Below, piece by piece: positions 8,172 to 17,513 of a DNA stretch of 64,000 bases (positions within the stretch are counted from its first letter, which is position 1; each line of letters starts with the position of its first letter). A model generated the notes under the pieces. It was not told the DNA's origin, did not search any database, and worked only from the letters and a program-made list of their open reading frames with translations. Both the position numbers and the translations under genes were made by a program. Origin of the DNA: an uncultured Desulfosarcina sp. (lineage in GTDB: Bacteria > Desulfobacterota > Desulfobacteria > Desulfobacterales > Desulfosarcinaceae); assembly GCF_963668215.1 (NCBI RefSeq), contig NZ_OY764190.1, positions 186,001-250,000 of the forward strand, written 5' to 3'.

Positions 8172-9868
8172 GTGTTCATCCGCGAAAATAACTAACTGGA
8201 ATAAAAAAGAAAAGCGCATTTTATGCTGGTATTTTCTCACTGTCTGTAGTATAAAGTATTTTGCCAAACACTTAAAAATACTACGTAAACAAGAAAAAGG
8301 GCCGACATAAAATGCGCGAGAAACAACAAAAACAAATGCCGCTGATAAGTCTCCCCACGGGTCATCCCAGAGAAGTAGAACTGGAGATGATCAGCAAAAT
8401 CCTGGACAAGACTCCTAACATTTACGATCATGTTCTGCAAGACCTCAACGGTGGCCTCAAGATAGAACGTCAACGAACCGGGGCCAACGGTATGAGTGCC
8501 GAGCAGGTGACCCGCGCCGCGATTGTGATGAAGCTTTTCAACTTCACCTATGAAGACCTCGCCTTTCATATTTCCGATTCCAGATCGCTCAGACGGTTTT
8601 GCAGAATCGGTATTTTCGATAAGGGCTTCAAGAAATCCGCCCTGAATGAAAATATCAAAAGGATCTGCCCTGAGACCTGGGAGCTTATTTCCCTGGACCT
8701 GTTGGCATATGCGAAGGACAACAACATCGAAAAAGGCAGAACGACCCGAGTCGATTGTACCGTCGTCGAGAGCAACATCCACCCTCCTTGCGATTCCATG
8801 CAGTTGTATGACGCTGTGCGCGTGCTCGCGCGGTTGTTGACTCAAGCCCGGGATGACTTCAAAATTAAAATCGTTTTCACGGATCATCGTCGCCGTGCAA
8901 AAAGGCGGATGACCGCCATCCAATACGCAAAAGGGAAAAAGCAACGACTGTCTCCGTATAAAGACCTGCTCAAGGTCACCCAAAAGTCCATCGGTTACGC
9001 GATCAAAGCCGAAGAAACGATAGGCGGAATCTGCACAACCAATTTTGAATTGCTTGGCTTATTGAACAGCATCAAACATTACAGCGATTTGGCCCGTCAG
9101 GTCTACGACCAGACCTATCGCCGGGTTATTCAAGGCGAAAGCGTATCGGCCGACCAGAAGGTATTCTCGATTTTCGAGGAACACACGGACATCATCATCA
9201 AAGACCGCCGGGATAACCATTATGGCCATAAGATTTGCCTGACCGGTGGAGCCTCGAACCTTATCCTCGATTGTGTCGTTCTTGAGGGCAATCCCGCAGA
9301 TAGCACACTGGTTGAACAGATGCTGGATCGCCAGAAATCGGCTTACGGACGCTACCCGCTGAAAGTTGCCCTGGACGGTGGCTTTGCATCCAAAGGCAAT
9401 CTGAACACGGCCAAGGCCAAAGGCGTCAAAGATGTCTGCTTTGCCAAAAAACGGGGTCTTGAAGAGATTGACATGTGTCGCAGTCACTATGTTTACAAAA
9501 AGCTCAGACAGTTCCGTGCCGGTATCGAATCGGGCATATCCTGGCTCAAACGCAGTTTCGGCTTGACCCGGTGCACGTGGAAAGGTTTTCGTTCTTTTAA
9601 AAGCTACGTGCTTTCGTCGGTGGTCGCGGCCAACCTGCTGACGATCGCTCGAAAGCAATTGGCTCCTGCTGGATAACCTCACAACCTGAGAAAATTCAGT
9701 TACTGAAATCCAGAGAGCAGGTGCGTCCGGAGGCGTGCTTTTTTAGAGTATTTACCCATATCCTTGTCGGGCTTTCAATGTGCCGTGTCTTGGAGGATTC
9801 TATTCCTCACGTTACCCGATTTTTACTTCTCGACGCACTGCTTAAACCTGCAATTTATGGACGGACAC
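8172..9868 (+). mobile_element. Nested insertion sequence (IS5/ISNCY-like) inside IS4 copy 2
   Basis: The ends GTGTTCATCC and GGACGGACAC are imperfect inverted repeats (8 of 10). TAAGTA flanks the element on both sides, consistent with a 6-bp duplication within the stop-codon region of the host IS. If the outer TA pairs are counted as part of the element, the limits become 8170-9870 and the duplication shrinks to AG. It carries one transposase gene. About 190 bases of non-coding DNA follow that gene before the right end. Confidence 0.82.
8312..9676 (+). CDS. Transposase of the nested IS (IS5/ISNCY-like)
   Basis: A 454-residue transposase unrelated to the IS4-type one around it. It contains RVDCTVVESNIHPPCDS followed by a VRVLARL segment, a pattern typical of ISNCY-type DDE transposases (first catalytic Asp in the RVD motif). 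Later come VALDGGFAS (second Asp) and a RAGIESGISWLKRSFGL segment (catalytic Glu region). The start is ATG at 8312. The frame is full length with no break, so the element may be active. Family placement is from motif recognition only. Confidence 0.85.
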   Translation: MREKQQKQMPLISLPTGHPREVELEMISKILDKTPNIYDHVLQDLNGGLKIERQRTGANGMSAEQVTRAAIVMKLFNFTYEDLAFHISDSRSLRRFCRIGIFDKGFKKSALNENIKRICPETWELISLDLLAYAKDNNIEKGRTTRVDCTVVESNIHPPCDSMQLYDAVRVLARLLTQARDDFKIKIVFTDHRRRAKRRMTAIQYAKGKKQRLSPYKDLLKVTQKSIGYAIKAEETIGGICTTNFELLGLLNSIKHYSDLARQVYDQTYRRVIQGESVSADQKVFSIFEEHTDIIIKDRRDNHYGHKICLTGGASNLILDCVVLEGNPADSTLVEQMLDRQKSAYGRYPLKVALDGGFASKGNLNTAKAKGVKDVCFAKKRGLEEIDMCRSHYVYKKLRQFRAGIESGISWLKRSFGLTRCTWKGFRSFKSYVLSSVVAANLLTIARKQLAPAG

Positions 9869-11028
9869 TAAGTACTTGCATTAACGGTATGTAATTCTTG
9901 CTCTTTAAAATTTGAATCAGGGGGTTTGCCAAAAACACCAGCGCGTAATTCATTCCGGATTTTTATGCGCAGTTGGCGGACTCTCTTGATGGAAACGCGC
10001 TCGTTAAATTGGCGATGGCAATAGATTGCCAGCAACAAATAGGTGATCAGACCTGCCAGAATTTGCACCATCAAGCCATGCTCGCTCCTGGCGATGAGAT
10101 GATACACTTTAAGGTGCCGTTTCCACCAAGCGAAAAAATTTTCGATATCCCATCGGAGCTTATAGGCAGTGGCGATTTGCTCGGCAGTTAAATCAAAACG
10201 ATTCGTAGCGATCCAGTATTTAACGCGATCCACCTCGTAACCCACCAAACGAAGTGGGGTTTGTGTTTGATTGACTTCCGTGGTGCCCAGAACAACGATG
10301 GCATCAAAAAAAACGATACTATCAGAGGCAATGGGGTTTTGTTTAATGATCGTTTTCTTGGTGCTGGCTTTAATCCGGCACATAAACAGCTTTCCATCAT
10401 TCTGCCATTGGTCAAAGCGTTGATGGCTTTGATAACCCCGGTCCATCACACCGGTTTGACCGTCAGACAGGATCAAGCTGACGAAAGGTCTTTCAGCCCC
10501 GTTACCATCGGTAAGATAAAGCTTTCTTGGAATCGCCCGGTTCAGATCAAAACCGACGTGGACCTTCGCCTTCTTGGATTTTTTACGGTAGTCGGCCCAA
10601 TGCATGGATAAGGTTGCATCGATGAGGGAACCGTCGATCCCCACCGGATCACCGAGTTCGGGATGTTGCTTGGGTAAAATCGAAGATGCCTGAGCTTGTA
10701 AGTTCTGATAGACATACATGAACTGTTCAAGTCCCCGGCTGTTGGTGGCCTCTGAGAAGCTGCTCTTTTTGATTCCGTTTTCTGGTGCGATGGCACTTTT
10801 GGCAAAATCATCTTCTTCAAGCACTTGCAGCAGGTGTTGAGCAGAATGGTGTTCTTCAAGATGAAAGTAAACCAGCGCGCGCAGATGTTCCTCAAAAGTC
10901 ATCTGCAATGGTCGGTTTCCTTTGGAATCAAGAGCTGGCATCCGTGATGTTGCCTCAGTCGCTGGTTGAAAAAAAGAGAAAAACTCCAGGGCATTGAGCT
11001 TTTGGAAAGGGTCGAATGTGCGTGGCAT
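9868..11028 (-). CDS. IS4-family DDE transposase (copy 2)
   Basis: A 386-residue protein identical to the copy 1 transposase except Leu128 to Pro, caused by one base (T at 5883 versus C at the matching position 10646). The change is four residues before the first catalytic Asp132, so it could affect activity. Start ATG and the AGAGGT signal are conserved. The TAG stop survives although another IS is inserted right after it. Confidence 0.92.
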   Translation of the reverse strand: MPRTFDPFQKLNALEFFSFFQPATEATSRMPALDSKGNRPLQMTFEEHLRALVYFHLEEHHSAQHLLQVLEEDDFAKSAIAPENGIKKSSFSEATNSRGLEQFMYVYQNLQAQASSILPKQHPELGDPVGIDGSLIDATLSMHWADYRKKSKKAKVHVGFDLNRAIPRKLYLTDGNGAERPFVSLILSDGQTGVMDRGYQSHQRFDQWQNDGKLFMCRIKASTKKTIIKQNPIASDSIVFFDAIVVLGTTEVNQTQTPLRLVGYEVDRVKYWIATNRFDLTAEQIATAYKLRWDIENFFAWWKRHLKVYHLIARSEHGLMVQILAGLITYLLLAIYCHRQFNERVSIKRVRQLRIKIRNELRAGVFGKPPDSNFKEQELHTVNAST

Positions 11029-11281
11029 GTATAACCTCTTGATATAATAGGGTATACAAAACGCCGCCCATATTGACGACCCAATGTCAAGCAAAAATAT
11101 CGTTTAACCTGCTGATTTTAAATTATTTTTATGCAATTCCTTAACCGGATTTTACTGAGATAGATTGAGACCTCTTCATGACAGAAGCGGACAACCCACA
11201 AAAATCGTTTCGATCCCCGACCGCATGATGGTATAGGAGGTCATCGCTTGAAACCGCACCGACCGCTAAAAAGGAATTTTA

Positions 11282-11905
11282 ATGGATATCGGATTGATTC
11301 TCCTGCAGGTCGTGGCCCTGTTCATGGCCCTGACCTTTCACGAATTCGCCCACGGCTGGGTGGCCCGGCGACTGGGCGACCGCACGGCCGAAGCCCAAGG
11401 CCGCCTGACGCTGAACCCCAAGGACCACATCGATCCTTTCGGCACCATTCTTCTGCCGGCCCTGCTGATTCTGATGAAATCCCCGGTGGTTTTCGGCTGG
11501 GCCAAGCCGGTGCCCATCAATCCGCGCAACTTCAAAGATCCCCGGCGAGGCATGATGTGGTCGGCCCTGGGCGGTCCGATGATCAACCTGTTTCTGGCCT
11601 GCCTGCTGGCTATATTCTTCAAAGCCCTGCTGATGGTCGGGATCAATCTTCGGGGATTGCTGCTCTTTCTGCTCATCGCCATCCAGCTCAATGTCTTTCT
11701 GGCGGTCTTCAACATGATCCCCATCCCCCCGCTGGACGGCGGCCGGGTGCTGGTCGGTCTGCTGCCGCCGAAGCAGGCCTATGCCTACAGCCGCATCGAG
11801 CCCTACGGCTTCATGATCGTCCTGGCCTTGATGTACTTCAATGTGCTCGACCGGTTCGTCTTCTACCCGATTCAGATGATTTTACGATTGTTGGGAATCG
11901 GCTGA
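11282..11905 (+). CDS. Site-2 protease family intramembrane metalloprotease (M50)
   Basis: A 207-residue polytopic membrane protein. The zinc motif HEFAH (His20, Glu21, His24) lies in the first transmembrane segment and the second metal motif IPIPPLDGGRVL has Asp152. This is the compact YwhC/SREBP-like S2P group, which has the membrane core and no PDZ domain. The substrate is unknown. AAGGA precedes the ATG. IS4 copy 2 was inserted 116 bases upstream and may have displaced its native promoter. The gene overlaps the end of the convergent kinase gene by 24 bases. Confidence 0.93.
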   Translation: MDIGLILLQVVALFMALTFHEFAHGWVARRLGDRTAEAQGRLTLNPKDHIDPFGTILLPALLILMKSPVVFGWAKPVPINPRNFKDPRRGMMWSALGGPMINLFLACLLAIFFKALLMVGINLRGLLLFLLIAIQLNVFLAVFNMIPIPPLDGGRVLVGLLPPKQAYAYSRIEPYGFMIVLALMYFNVLDRFVFYPIQMILRLLGIG

Positions 11906-13207
11906 CCGGGGCAACGATACCGTTACCGTCGTTCCTTCGCCCGGGGTGCTGGCCAGATCGATAGTGCCGCCGTGGGCATCCACGATGGCCTTGCACAGGC
12001 TCAGTCCTAAACCGTAGCCGCCGGTTTTTCGGGACCTGGAACGATCCGGCCGGTAGAAGGGTTCGAACAGGTGGGGCAACTCCGAAGCGGGAATCCCCTC
12101 ACCTTTGTCCGCCACGACAATATCGATTCGATCCGGCGCGGCGGCCATAGAAATGGATACCGCCGTTCCGTCTTCGGGCGTATGCTTCAGGGCGTTTTCC
12201 AGCAGATTGCGCAATACGGTTCTGATTTTCTCGGGGTCGACCACAGCGGACACGTCGGCCAACTCACCGACGGCCACCCCCGGCTCGATCTCTGCAAAGC
12301 CCGCTGCCAGGGACCGAACCAGTTGGCCCATATCCACGGATTCGAGGTTTAGCACGGCAGCGGCGTGGCGCATTCGGGCCGATTCCAGGATGCTGGTGAT
12401 CATGGCTTCGATTTCGGCCAGGTCACTGCCTAAAGACTCCCGCATTTCTGAATCCTTGAGAAATTCCAGCTGCACTTTTAAACGGGTAATCGGAGACCGC
12501 AGTTCGTGGCTGACGTCCAGCAGCAATTGCTCCTTGCTGTGCAGCAGGTGGTCCAGCCTCTCGGCCATGGCATTGAAGGCGTCGGCCAGGTCGCAGAACT
12601 CGCTGGAACCGGACCGGGGAATACGATGGTCCAGCTTTCCCTTGCCGGCTTGATCCACCCCTGCCTTGAGTTTGCGCAAGGGGCCGAGGGCTTGGCGGGT
12701 CACCCAATAGGCCCCGCCGAGAATAAGGGCCAACGTTGCCGCCATACCGGCCAGAATCCAGCCGGCCTCCTTGCCGTGATGCATATCCCGCGGGGCGATG
12801 AAAGTCAGTTCGCCGCCGCCATGGAAGATCCGGACAAAATGATGTCCCTTTGAACTTCCCACCCATATGCCGGGGACGCGCTGGCGCACCCAGGCCCGAT
12901 TCGGATTGAAATAGCGGGGCGGCGGGCCGGTTTGCCAGCTTTGGTCCCCATGCGCGTAGGATATCGTCATACCGGTGCGGCGGGCAATTTCGCGCGCCCG
13001 CCCCTCGTCCGGCGGAATGCCGAGATCGTCGGTCAGGTATTCGACGTACAGCAGCAGGTTGCGCTCCAGCGCCCCTTTACTGTGCACCCGGATCGCAATG
13101 AAACCGACAATCACCGTGAAGGTAATGGCCATTCCGGCAATGAGGGTGACGATCAGAAGGCGGGTAAAAACGGAATGAAACAGGCGTTTAGCGTGACGCA
13201 GCGTCAT
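11882..13207 (-). CDS. Sensor histidine kinase, CpxA-like
   Basis: A 441-residue inner-membrane kinase. In order: TM1 (about 15-38), a periplasmic domain of about 110 residues, TM2 (about 149-170), HAMP (171-225), a dimerisation domain with His234 in LLDVSHELRSPITRL, and a HATPase domain with the N box (NLLENALKHTP) and G boxes (DKGEGIP, GGYGLGLSL). I chose ATG at 13207, preceded by AGGAG; the frame extends upstream into the regulator gene. It overlaps the response regulator by 20 bases, so the two are co-translated. The LTxxQ lipoprotein upstream suggests an envelope-stress sensor of Cpx type, but the signal is not known. Confidence 0.9.
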   Translation of the reverse strand: MTLRHAKRLFHSVFTRLLIVTLIAGMAITFTVIVGFIAIRVHSKGALERNLLLYVEYLTDDLGIPPDEGRAREIARRTGMTISYAHGDQSWQTGPPPRYFNPNRAWVRQRVPGIWVGSSKGHHFVRIFHGGGELTFIAPRDMHHGKEAGWILAGMAATLALILGGAYWVTRQALGPLRKLKAGVDQAGKGKLDHRIPRSGSSEFCDLADAFNAMAERLDHLLHSKEQLLLDVSHELRSPITRLKVQLEFLKDSEMRESLGSDLAEIEAMITSILESARMRHAAAVLNLESVDMGQLVRSLAAGFAEIEPGVAVGELADVSAVVDPEKIRTVLRNLLENALKHTPEDGTAVSISMAAAPDRIDIVVADKGEGIPASELPHLFEPFYRPDRSRSRKTGGYGLGLSLCKAIVDAHGGTIDLASTPGEGTTVTVSLPRSADSQQS

Positions 13208-13895
13208 CGTCAGACTCCTGGCCCACGAACATGTAACCGGTTCCCCAGATGGTTTTGATGAACTGCGGGTGTTTGGGATCGTCACCCAGCTTCTGGCGCA
13301 GCCGGCTCATGGTGATGTCCACCACCCGGTTGAAGCATTCGCTGTCGATGCCGCGCAAGGTCTGCATGATTTCGTCGCGGTCCAGGGTCCGGCCGGCATG
13401 CCGGACCAGCAGGTCCAGGGCGGCGAATTCGGTGGTTGTCAGGGGCACCTCCCGGTCGGCCATGAAAACCCGGCGGCGGTGAAAATCGATGGTCAGGGCT
13501 CCGAAGCGCCTGAGACGGTCCTGCCCGGTATGCCTGGCCCGGCGAAGGACGGCCTGGATGCGGGCCACCAGTTCGCGGGGTTCAAAGGGTTTGGGCAGGT
13601 AGTCGTCGGCGCCCAGTTCCAGCCCCACCACCTTGTCGGTAACGTCCCCCCGGGCGGTGAGCATGATGATGGGCACGGCACTGAATTCCCGGATGCGCTT
13701 GCAGACATCGAAGCCCGACATGCCGGGCAGCATGACATCTAGGATGATCAGATCCGGCGCGACCGTGCGCACTTTTTTCAGGCCCTCGTCGGCATCCGCG
13801 GCCGAAAAGACCTCGTAGCCGAAGTCTTTTAAAAAGCGTTTGAGCAGACGATTGAGCTTTTCGTCGTCATCAATGACAAGAATCGTAAAGGCCAT
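13188..13895 (-). CDS. Response regulator, OmpR/CpxR-like
   Basis: A 235-residue two-domain regulator. The receiver domain has the acidic pocket DDD near residues 9-11, phospho-acceptor Asp53 (LIILDVMLPG) and the conserved Lys of LPKPFEP. The C-terminal winged helix contains LTTTEFAALDLLVRHAGRTL and ends with TIWGTGYMF. I start it at the ATG at 13895, where the receiver fold begins. It is the partner of the overlapping kinase and probably controls the lipoprotein gene upstream, as CpxR controls cpxP. Confidence 0.93.
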   Translation of the reverse strand: MAFTILVIDDDEKLNRLLKRFLKDFGYEVFSAADADEGLKKVRTVAPDLIILDVMLPGMSGFDVCKRIREFSAVPIIMLTARGDVTDKVVGLELGADDYLPKPFEPRELVARIQAVLRRARHTGQDRLRRFGALTIDFHRRRVFMADREVPLTTTEFAALDLLVRHAGRTLDRDEIMQTLRGIDSECFNRVVDITMSRLRQKLGDDPKHPQFIKTIWGTGYMFVGQESDDDAASR

Positions 13896-13990
13896 GGAAA
13901 TGACTTTCTTCGGTGGTTCGCCAGCTACCTGTTGTGGGTAGCATTTTTCGCAACGAAAAAAAAGCGCCACATGCCGGCAGCATCCGGTCA

Positions 13991-14039
13991 GGCAAGGGCG
14001 CACCGGCGCGGGAGCCATCGTACCAACCACGCCCTTGCC
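13991..14039. repeat. 10-bp inverted repeat between lipoprotein and regulator genes
   Basis: GGCAAGGGCG at 13991-14000 is the exact complement of CGCCCTTGCC at 14030-14039, with a 29-base spacer. It sits in the 151-base gap and could form a hairpin that lowers read-through into the regulator gene. No T-run follows on either strand. Confidence 0.45.
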
Positions 14040-14046
14040 TTTTCGG

Positions 14047-14505
14047 CTATCGCCAACCGAACCGGCAACCGCCGGACGCGCGCTCTTCGATCCGTTCGGC
14101 GATCTTTTCACGCTGCTCGGGGGTCAACGTCGCATGAAAGGCGATCAGCCGTTCGGCGACGAAGTCGGCCATTTCTTTAAATTGCAAAATCTTTTCGTCA
14201 ATTTTCTGGTCCACGATGTCCCTGTCGATAACCTCCTGACGCACCACGTCGGCCAAATCCTGAAGCCGGCTTTCACGATCCGCGTGCATGGCCTTGGCCT
14301 TGTCGGCGATCTCACCGGCGATTTGCTCCAAATCGGCCTTCTGGACTTCGGTCAGGTCCAGTTTTGCGGCGATACGGTTGGTTACAGCCGCCAGGTCGAA
14401 CTCGTCGAAACCGCCCGGGTGAAACCCGCGCTTGCAGGCGGCCAGGCCAAAAACGAGAAATAGTGAGGCCAGGGCAACTGTGATTAAAACGGTTTTTTTC
14501 GGCAT
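14047..14505 (-). CDS. Periplasmic LTxxQ lipoprotein (Spy/CpxP/ZraP-like)
   Basis: A 152-residue protein with a lipoprotein signal peptide ending in GLAAC and a mature, mostly helical, charged domain. Two CpxP/Spy motifs are visible: LDLTEVQKADLEQI and TLTPEQREKIAERI. Members of this family are periplasmic chaperones or feedback inhibitors of Cpx-type kinases. I chose ATG at 14505 because a perfect AAGGAGG precedes it. It is the first gene of a set with the response regulator and kinase and probably acts as the accessory regulator of that pathway. Confidence 0.85.
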   Translation of the reverse strand: MPKKTVLITVALASLFLVFGLAACKRGFHPGGFDEFDLAAVTNRIAAKLDLTEVQKADLEQIAGEIADKAKAMHADRESRLQDLADVVRQEVIDRDIVDQKIDEKILQFKEMADFVAERLIAFHATLTPEQREKIAERIEERASGGCRFGWR

Positions 14506-14787
14506 GGTGTCCTCCTTGGGTGTTCCGGGTTCGGGTTTGTTGGAATACTGGCGCCATCGTTGGCGGAACTGTATGCCGAAAAAGGAAGAAGTGCTTTTCA
14601 GAGGGGTATCGGTTTGTAACAAATTGTCGCGGTGCGGTTCCGAGCCTGACGGTCACCGAGGCCGTCTGCCGATAATTTGGACAGCCAGGTCATTATCATT
14701 CTTAAGTCCTTGTCAGAACAGCCGAATAATAATAAATGTGCACCCCTTTAACAATTCGCGGGGAAAAGTGAGGAAAGGAATACCGGT

Positions 14788-17478
14788 TTGTCCATAAGAA
14801 AAAAAATCATCACCACAGGTGCGGTTATTTTTTTTGTATTCGTCTGCCTTTCTCTGATGAATATCTGGACCCACCGGGCGGTTCTTTCCAATCAGCAGAC
14901 TCGGGATGCCGTTGACAAACGACTATCCGACATCCAGGAATTCGAAAGATGGAAAAGCACAACCATCCAGATGGTTTCCGAAGCCGTTGCCACGGGCCAT
15001 GTTCATGCATATGGAAAAGAGCCGTTCAGTCCACATGTCGGTCCATTCATTCAAGAGGGCAAACTCCTGGAGGAAGCGGGAAAATCCCTTGTCGACCTGA
15101 TCGCGGAAAAAAAGAGCACCTCAGGAAAAATAGAGAAGACCTTTGAACGGTTGCGAATAGAAATCAACGATCTGTACTATCGTTTGGATGAGAAGATCAC
15201 GGCGGTACTGGCCAAGGATCAATTCGATCAGGTATTGGGGAAAGAGGCTTCAGAGAAAAGGGCATTGGCGCAGTATGTGTTGAAAAGCCTCAACCAGTTG
15301 ACCCTGGTTTTTCAGAACAGCTTCATCTCCAGAAGTTTTACGGAAAAAGACAGGGATTTGGTGGCAAAGAACCGGCGATTCCTCTCATCCCAACTGCATC
15401 TGATCGACCCGGATGGATCCATCGACGCCCTGTTTGAGAAGCTGTTCGCTCAATTTGAATTCCTGGACGCACTCACTCTGAAGTCGAGAACATCGCTGGA
15501 AGGATTTGACGCCCGGATCGAACAGGCAAAGGCCGTTTTTGAAGAGGCGGTTAAAAGCACTGAAGTTCAACCCATGGCTGCCAGCGCTCAATCCGACCTC
15601 GATGAGGCTAACAGAAGACTTGAAGAGGCCAGCGGGCTGAGTCTGACCGTCGTGGTCGTTTTTTTGTTTTTCGTGCCACTCTTTTTGATTACCATCGGAA
15701 TTTTCGGGCTGGACACGATCATTGTCGATCCCATCACCGAACTGATGCAAGCCATGAAACACGTGGAAACCGGCAATTTTGACGTTACCGCTCCTGTAAG
15801 TACCCAGGATGAAATCGGCAAATTGGCGAGTGCGTTCAATGTCATGGCGAAAGAAATCAAGACCAAGATCGCCGAAATGACGCACTTGAACCACGTCCTT
15901 CAGAAGAGCGAGGAAAAGTTCCGGCTCTATATGGAAAATACTCACGATGGCGTCTTGATCGTGGATGACGATTTCAAATTTGAATACGTCAACTCGCAAA
16001 TGAGCCATATCCTGGGGTACCCTCTGGACGAAATCATCGGGCAGGACTACAGGTATTTTCTCGATAAAGAAAGCGTCCGCCTGGTTGCCGAGCGCCATCG
16101 GCTCAGGCGAAAAGGCGTAGACGTCCCATCCCGATACGAATTCACCATCGTGCGCAAAAATGGCGAAAAACGGAATGTGGAAATCAGTGTCGGGGTCACG
16201 AAAGATTCCAATGGGAATGAAAAATCGGTCGGCACCCTATTGGATACCACCGATCGCAGAATCGCGGAGCAGGAAGCGCAGCACTTGCGCAATCAACTGG
16301 TCAATATCATCAACTCCATGCCTTCCATCCTGGTTGGCGTGGACAGCGACGGCAAGGTCACCCAATGGAACAAGACTACGCAACGATGCACGGGTATCAG
16401 CGCTTCGGAAGCTGTGGGGAAATCCCTTCCCGAGGTGTTTCCGCAGATGACCTCCGAGATGGAGAAGATTAAAAAAAGCGTCGAAACGAAAGAAACCTTT
16501 CAGGAACTCAGTCGCCACGGTTTTCTGGAGGACGGCAGCGGCTACGAGGATCTGACCATTTATCCGTTGACATCGGGCGGCGTCCAGGGTGCCGTCATTC
16601 GAATTGATGACGTCACGGAAAAAGTGCGTATGCAAGAAATGATGATCCAGAACGAAAAGATGCTGTCGGTGGGCGGACTCGCTGCGGGCATGGCCCATGA
16701 GATCAACAACCCCCTGGCCGGCATGATCCAGACCGCCGGCGTCATCAAAAACCGGCTCACCCGGACGGACCTGCCGGTCAACTGCGAGGCCGCAGATTCG
16801 GCCGGCACCAGCATGCAGGCCATCGTCGCCTTCATGGAGCGTCGCGGCATCCCGCGCATGCTGGGAAACATGCTATCTTCCGGCCAACGGGCCGCCGAGA
16901 TCGTGTCCAATATGCTCAGTTTCGCACGCAAGAGTGAATCGGCGTTTTCCACCCATAACCTTGGCGAATTGATCGATCAAACCGTGGATCTGGCCGGAAG
17001 CGACTATGACCTGAAGAAAAAATACGACTTCCGTAAGGTTGAAATCTTACGGGAGTACGCCGCCGATGTGCCTCCGGTGCTTTGCGAGGCGAGCAAGATT
17101 CAGCAGGTCCTGCTGAATCTGCTGCGCAACGGCGCCGAGGCCATGCAGGAGATGGCTGGAAACGGATTCCAGCCGCGATTCATTCTGCGGCTGGACCATG
17201 AAAAAAAGACGGGAAAGGTGCGCATTGAGTTGGAAGACAACGGTCCGGGCATGGATGAGGCGACTTGCAAGCGTGTTTTCGAACCTTTTTTTACGACCAA
17301 GCCGACCGGAAAGGGCACCGGTCTGGGCCTCTCCGTTTCCTATTTCATCGTCACCGAAAACCATGGCGGCGAAATGAAGGTTGAGTCCGTACCGGGAAAA
17401 GGAACAACATTTATCGTTAAGCTGCCGCTGGAACCCAAAGAGCCGACCCATCAACACGCTTCGTTTCTCGTTTCGTAA
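14788..17478 (+). CDS. Membrane sensor histidine kinase with HAMP and two PAS domains
   Basis: An 896-residue kinase. TM1 spans about residues 8-28 and a helical periplasmic domain about 30-285. TM2 is about 286-310 (SLTVVVVFLFFVPLFLITIG) and a HAMP domain follows. PAS 1 begins at EEKFRLYMENTHDGVLIVDD and PAS 2 at NSMPSILVGVDSDG. The phospho-acceptor is His637 in AAGMAHEINNPLAGM, an NtrB-type HisKA. A HATPase domain ends the protein (EDNGPGMD, GTGLGLSVS). No receiver domain or partner regulator is adjacent, so it is an orphan kinase. The start is TTG at 14788, preceded by AGGAAAGGA at good spacing; the next ATG would cut TM1. Confidence 0.88.
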   Translation: MSIRKKIITTGAVIFFVFVCLSLMNIWTHRAVLSNQQTRDAVDKRLSDIQEFERWKSTTIQMVSEAVATGHVHAYGKEPFSPHVGPFIQEGKLLEEAGKSLVDLIAEKKSTSGKIEKTFERLRIEINDLYYRLDEKITAVLAKDQFDQVLGKEASEKRALAQYVLKSLNQLTLVFQNSFISRSFTEKDRDLVAKNRRFLSSQLHLIDPDGSIDALFEKLFAQFEFLDALTLKSRTSLEGFDARIEQAKAVFEEAVKSTEVQPMAASAQSDLDEANRRLEEASGLSLTVVVVFLFFVPLFLITIGIFGLDTIIVDPITELMQAMKHVETGNFDVTAPVSTQDEIGKLASAFNVMAKEIKTKIAEMTHLNHVLQKSEEKFRLYMENTHDGVLIVDDDFKFEYVNSQMSHILGYPLDEIIGQDYRYFLDKESVRLVAERHRLRRKGVDVPSRYEFTIVRKNGEKRNVEISVGVTKDSNGNEKSVGTLLDTTDRRIAEQEAQHLRNQLVNIINSMPSILVGVDSDGKVTQWNKTTQRCTGISASEAVGKSLPEVFPQMTSEMEKIKKSVETKETFQELSRHGFLEDGSGYEDLTIYPLTSGGVQGAVIRIDDVTEKVRMQEMMIQNEKMLSVGGLAAGMAHEINNPLAGMIQTAGVIKNRLTRTDLPVNCEAADSAGTSMQAIVAFMERRGIPRMLGNMLSSGQRAAEIVSNMLSFARKSESAFSTHNLGELIDQTVDLAGSDYDLKKKYDFRKVEILREYAADVPPVLCEASKIQQVLLNLLRNGAEAMQEMAGNGFQPRFILRLDHEKKTGKVRIELEDNGPGMDEATCKRVFEPFFTTKPTGKGTGLGLSVSYFIVTENHGGEMKVESVPGKGTTFIVKLPLEPKEPTHQHASFLVS

Positions 17479-17513
17479 GGCACCACGCACCCATTTTATC
17501 AAAACATCGTTCG

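Larger units (their letters stand above)
8152..11157 (-). mobile_element. IS4-family insertion sequence, copy 2, split by a nested IS
   Basis: This is the same element as at 5372-6674, in the opposite orientation. Its right terminal repeat CAGTAATTTCCGGCTAAG lies at 8152-8169, separated from the rest (about 9869-11157) by an unrelated insertion sequence. The left repeat ends at 11157. The whole composite is bracketed by a perfect 9-bp duplication, AGATAGATT. The transposase gene keeps its stop codon despite the nested insertion, but the right end is now 1.7 kb away from it. Confidence 0.93.

Noticed and set aside
11248..11964. 238-residue frame overlapping the site-2 protease gene, with an AGGAGG ahead of a TTG
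   Set aside because: Pro/Arg/Gly-rich shadow translation in another phase; the M50 protein has both zinc motifs in its own frame.
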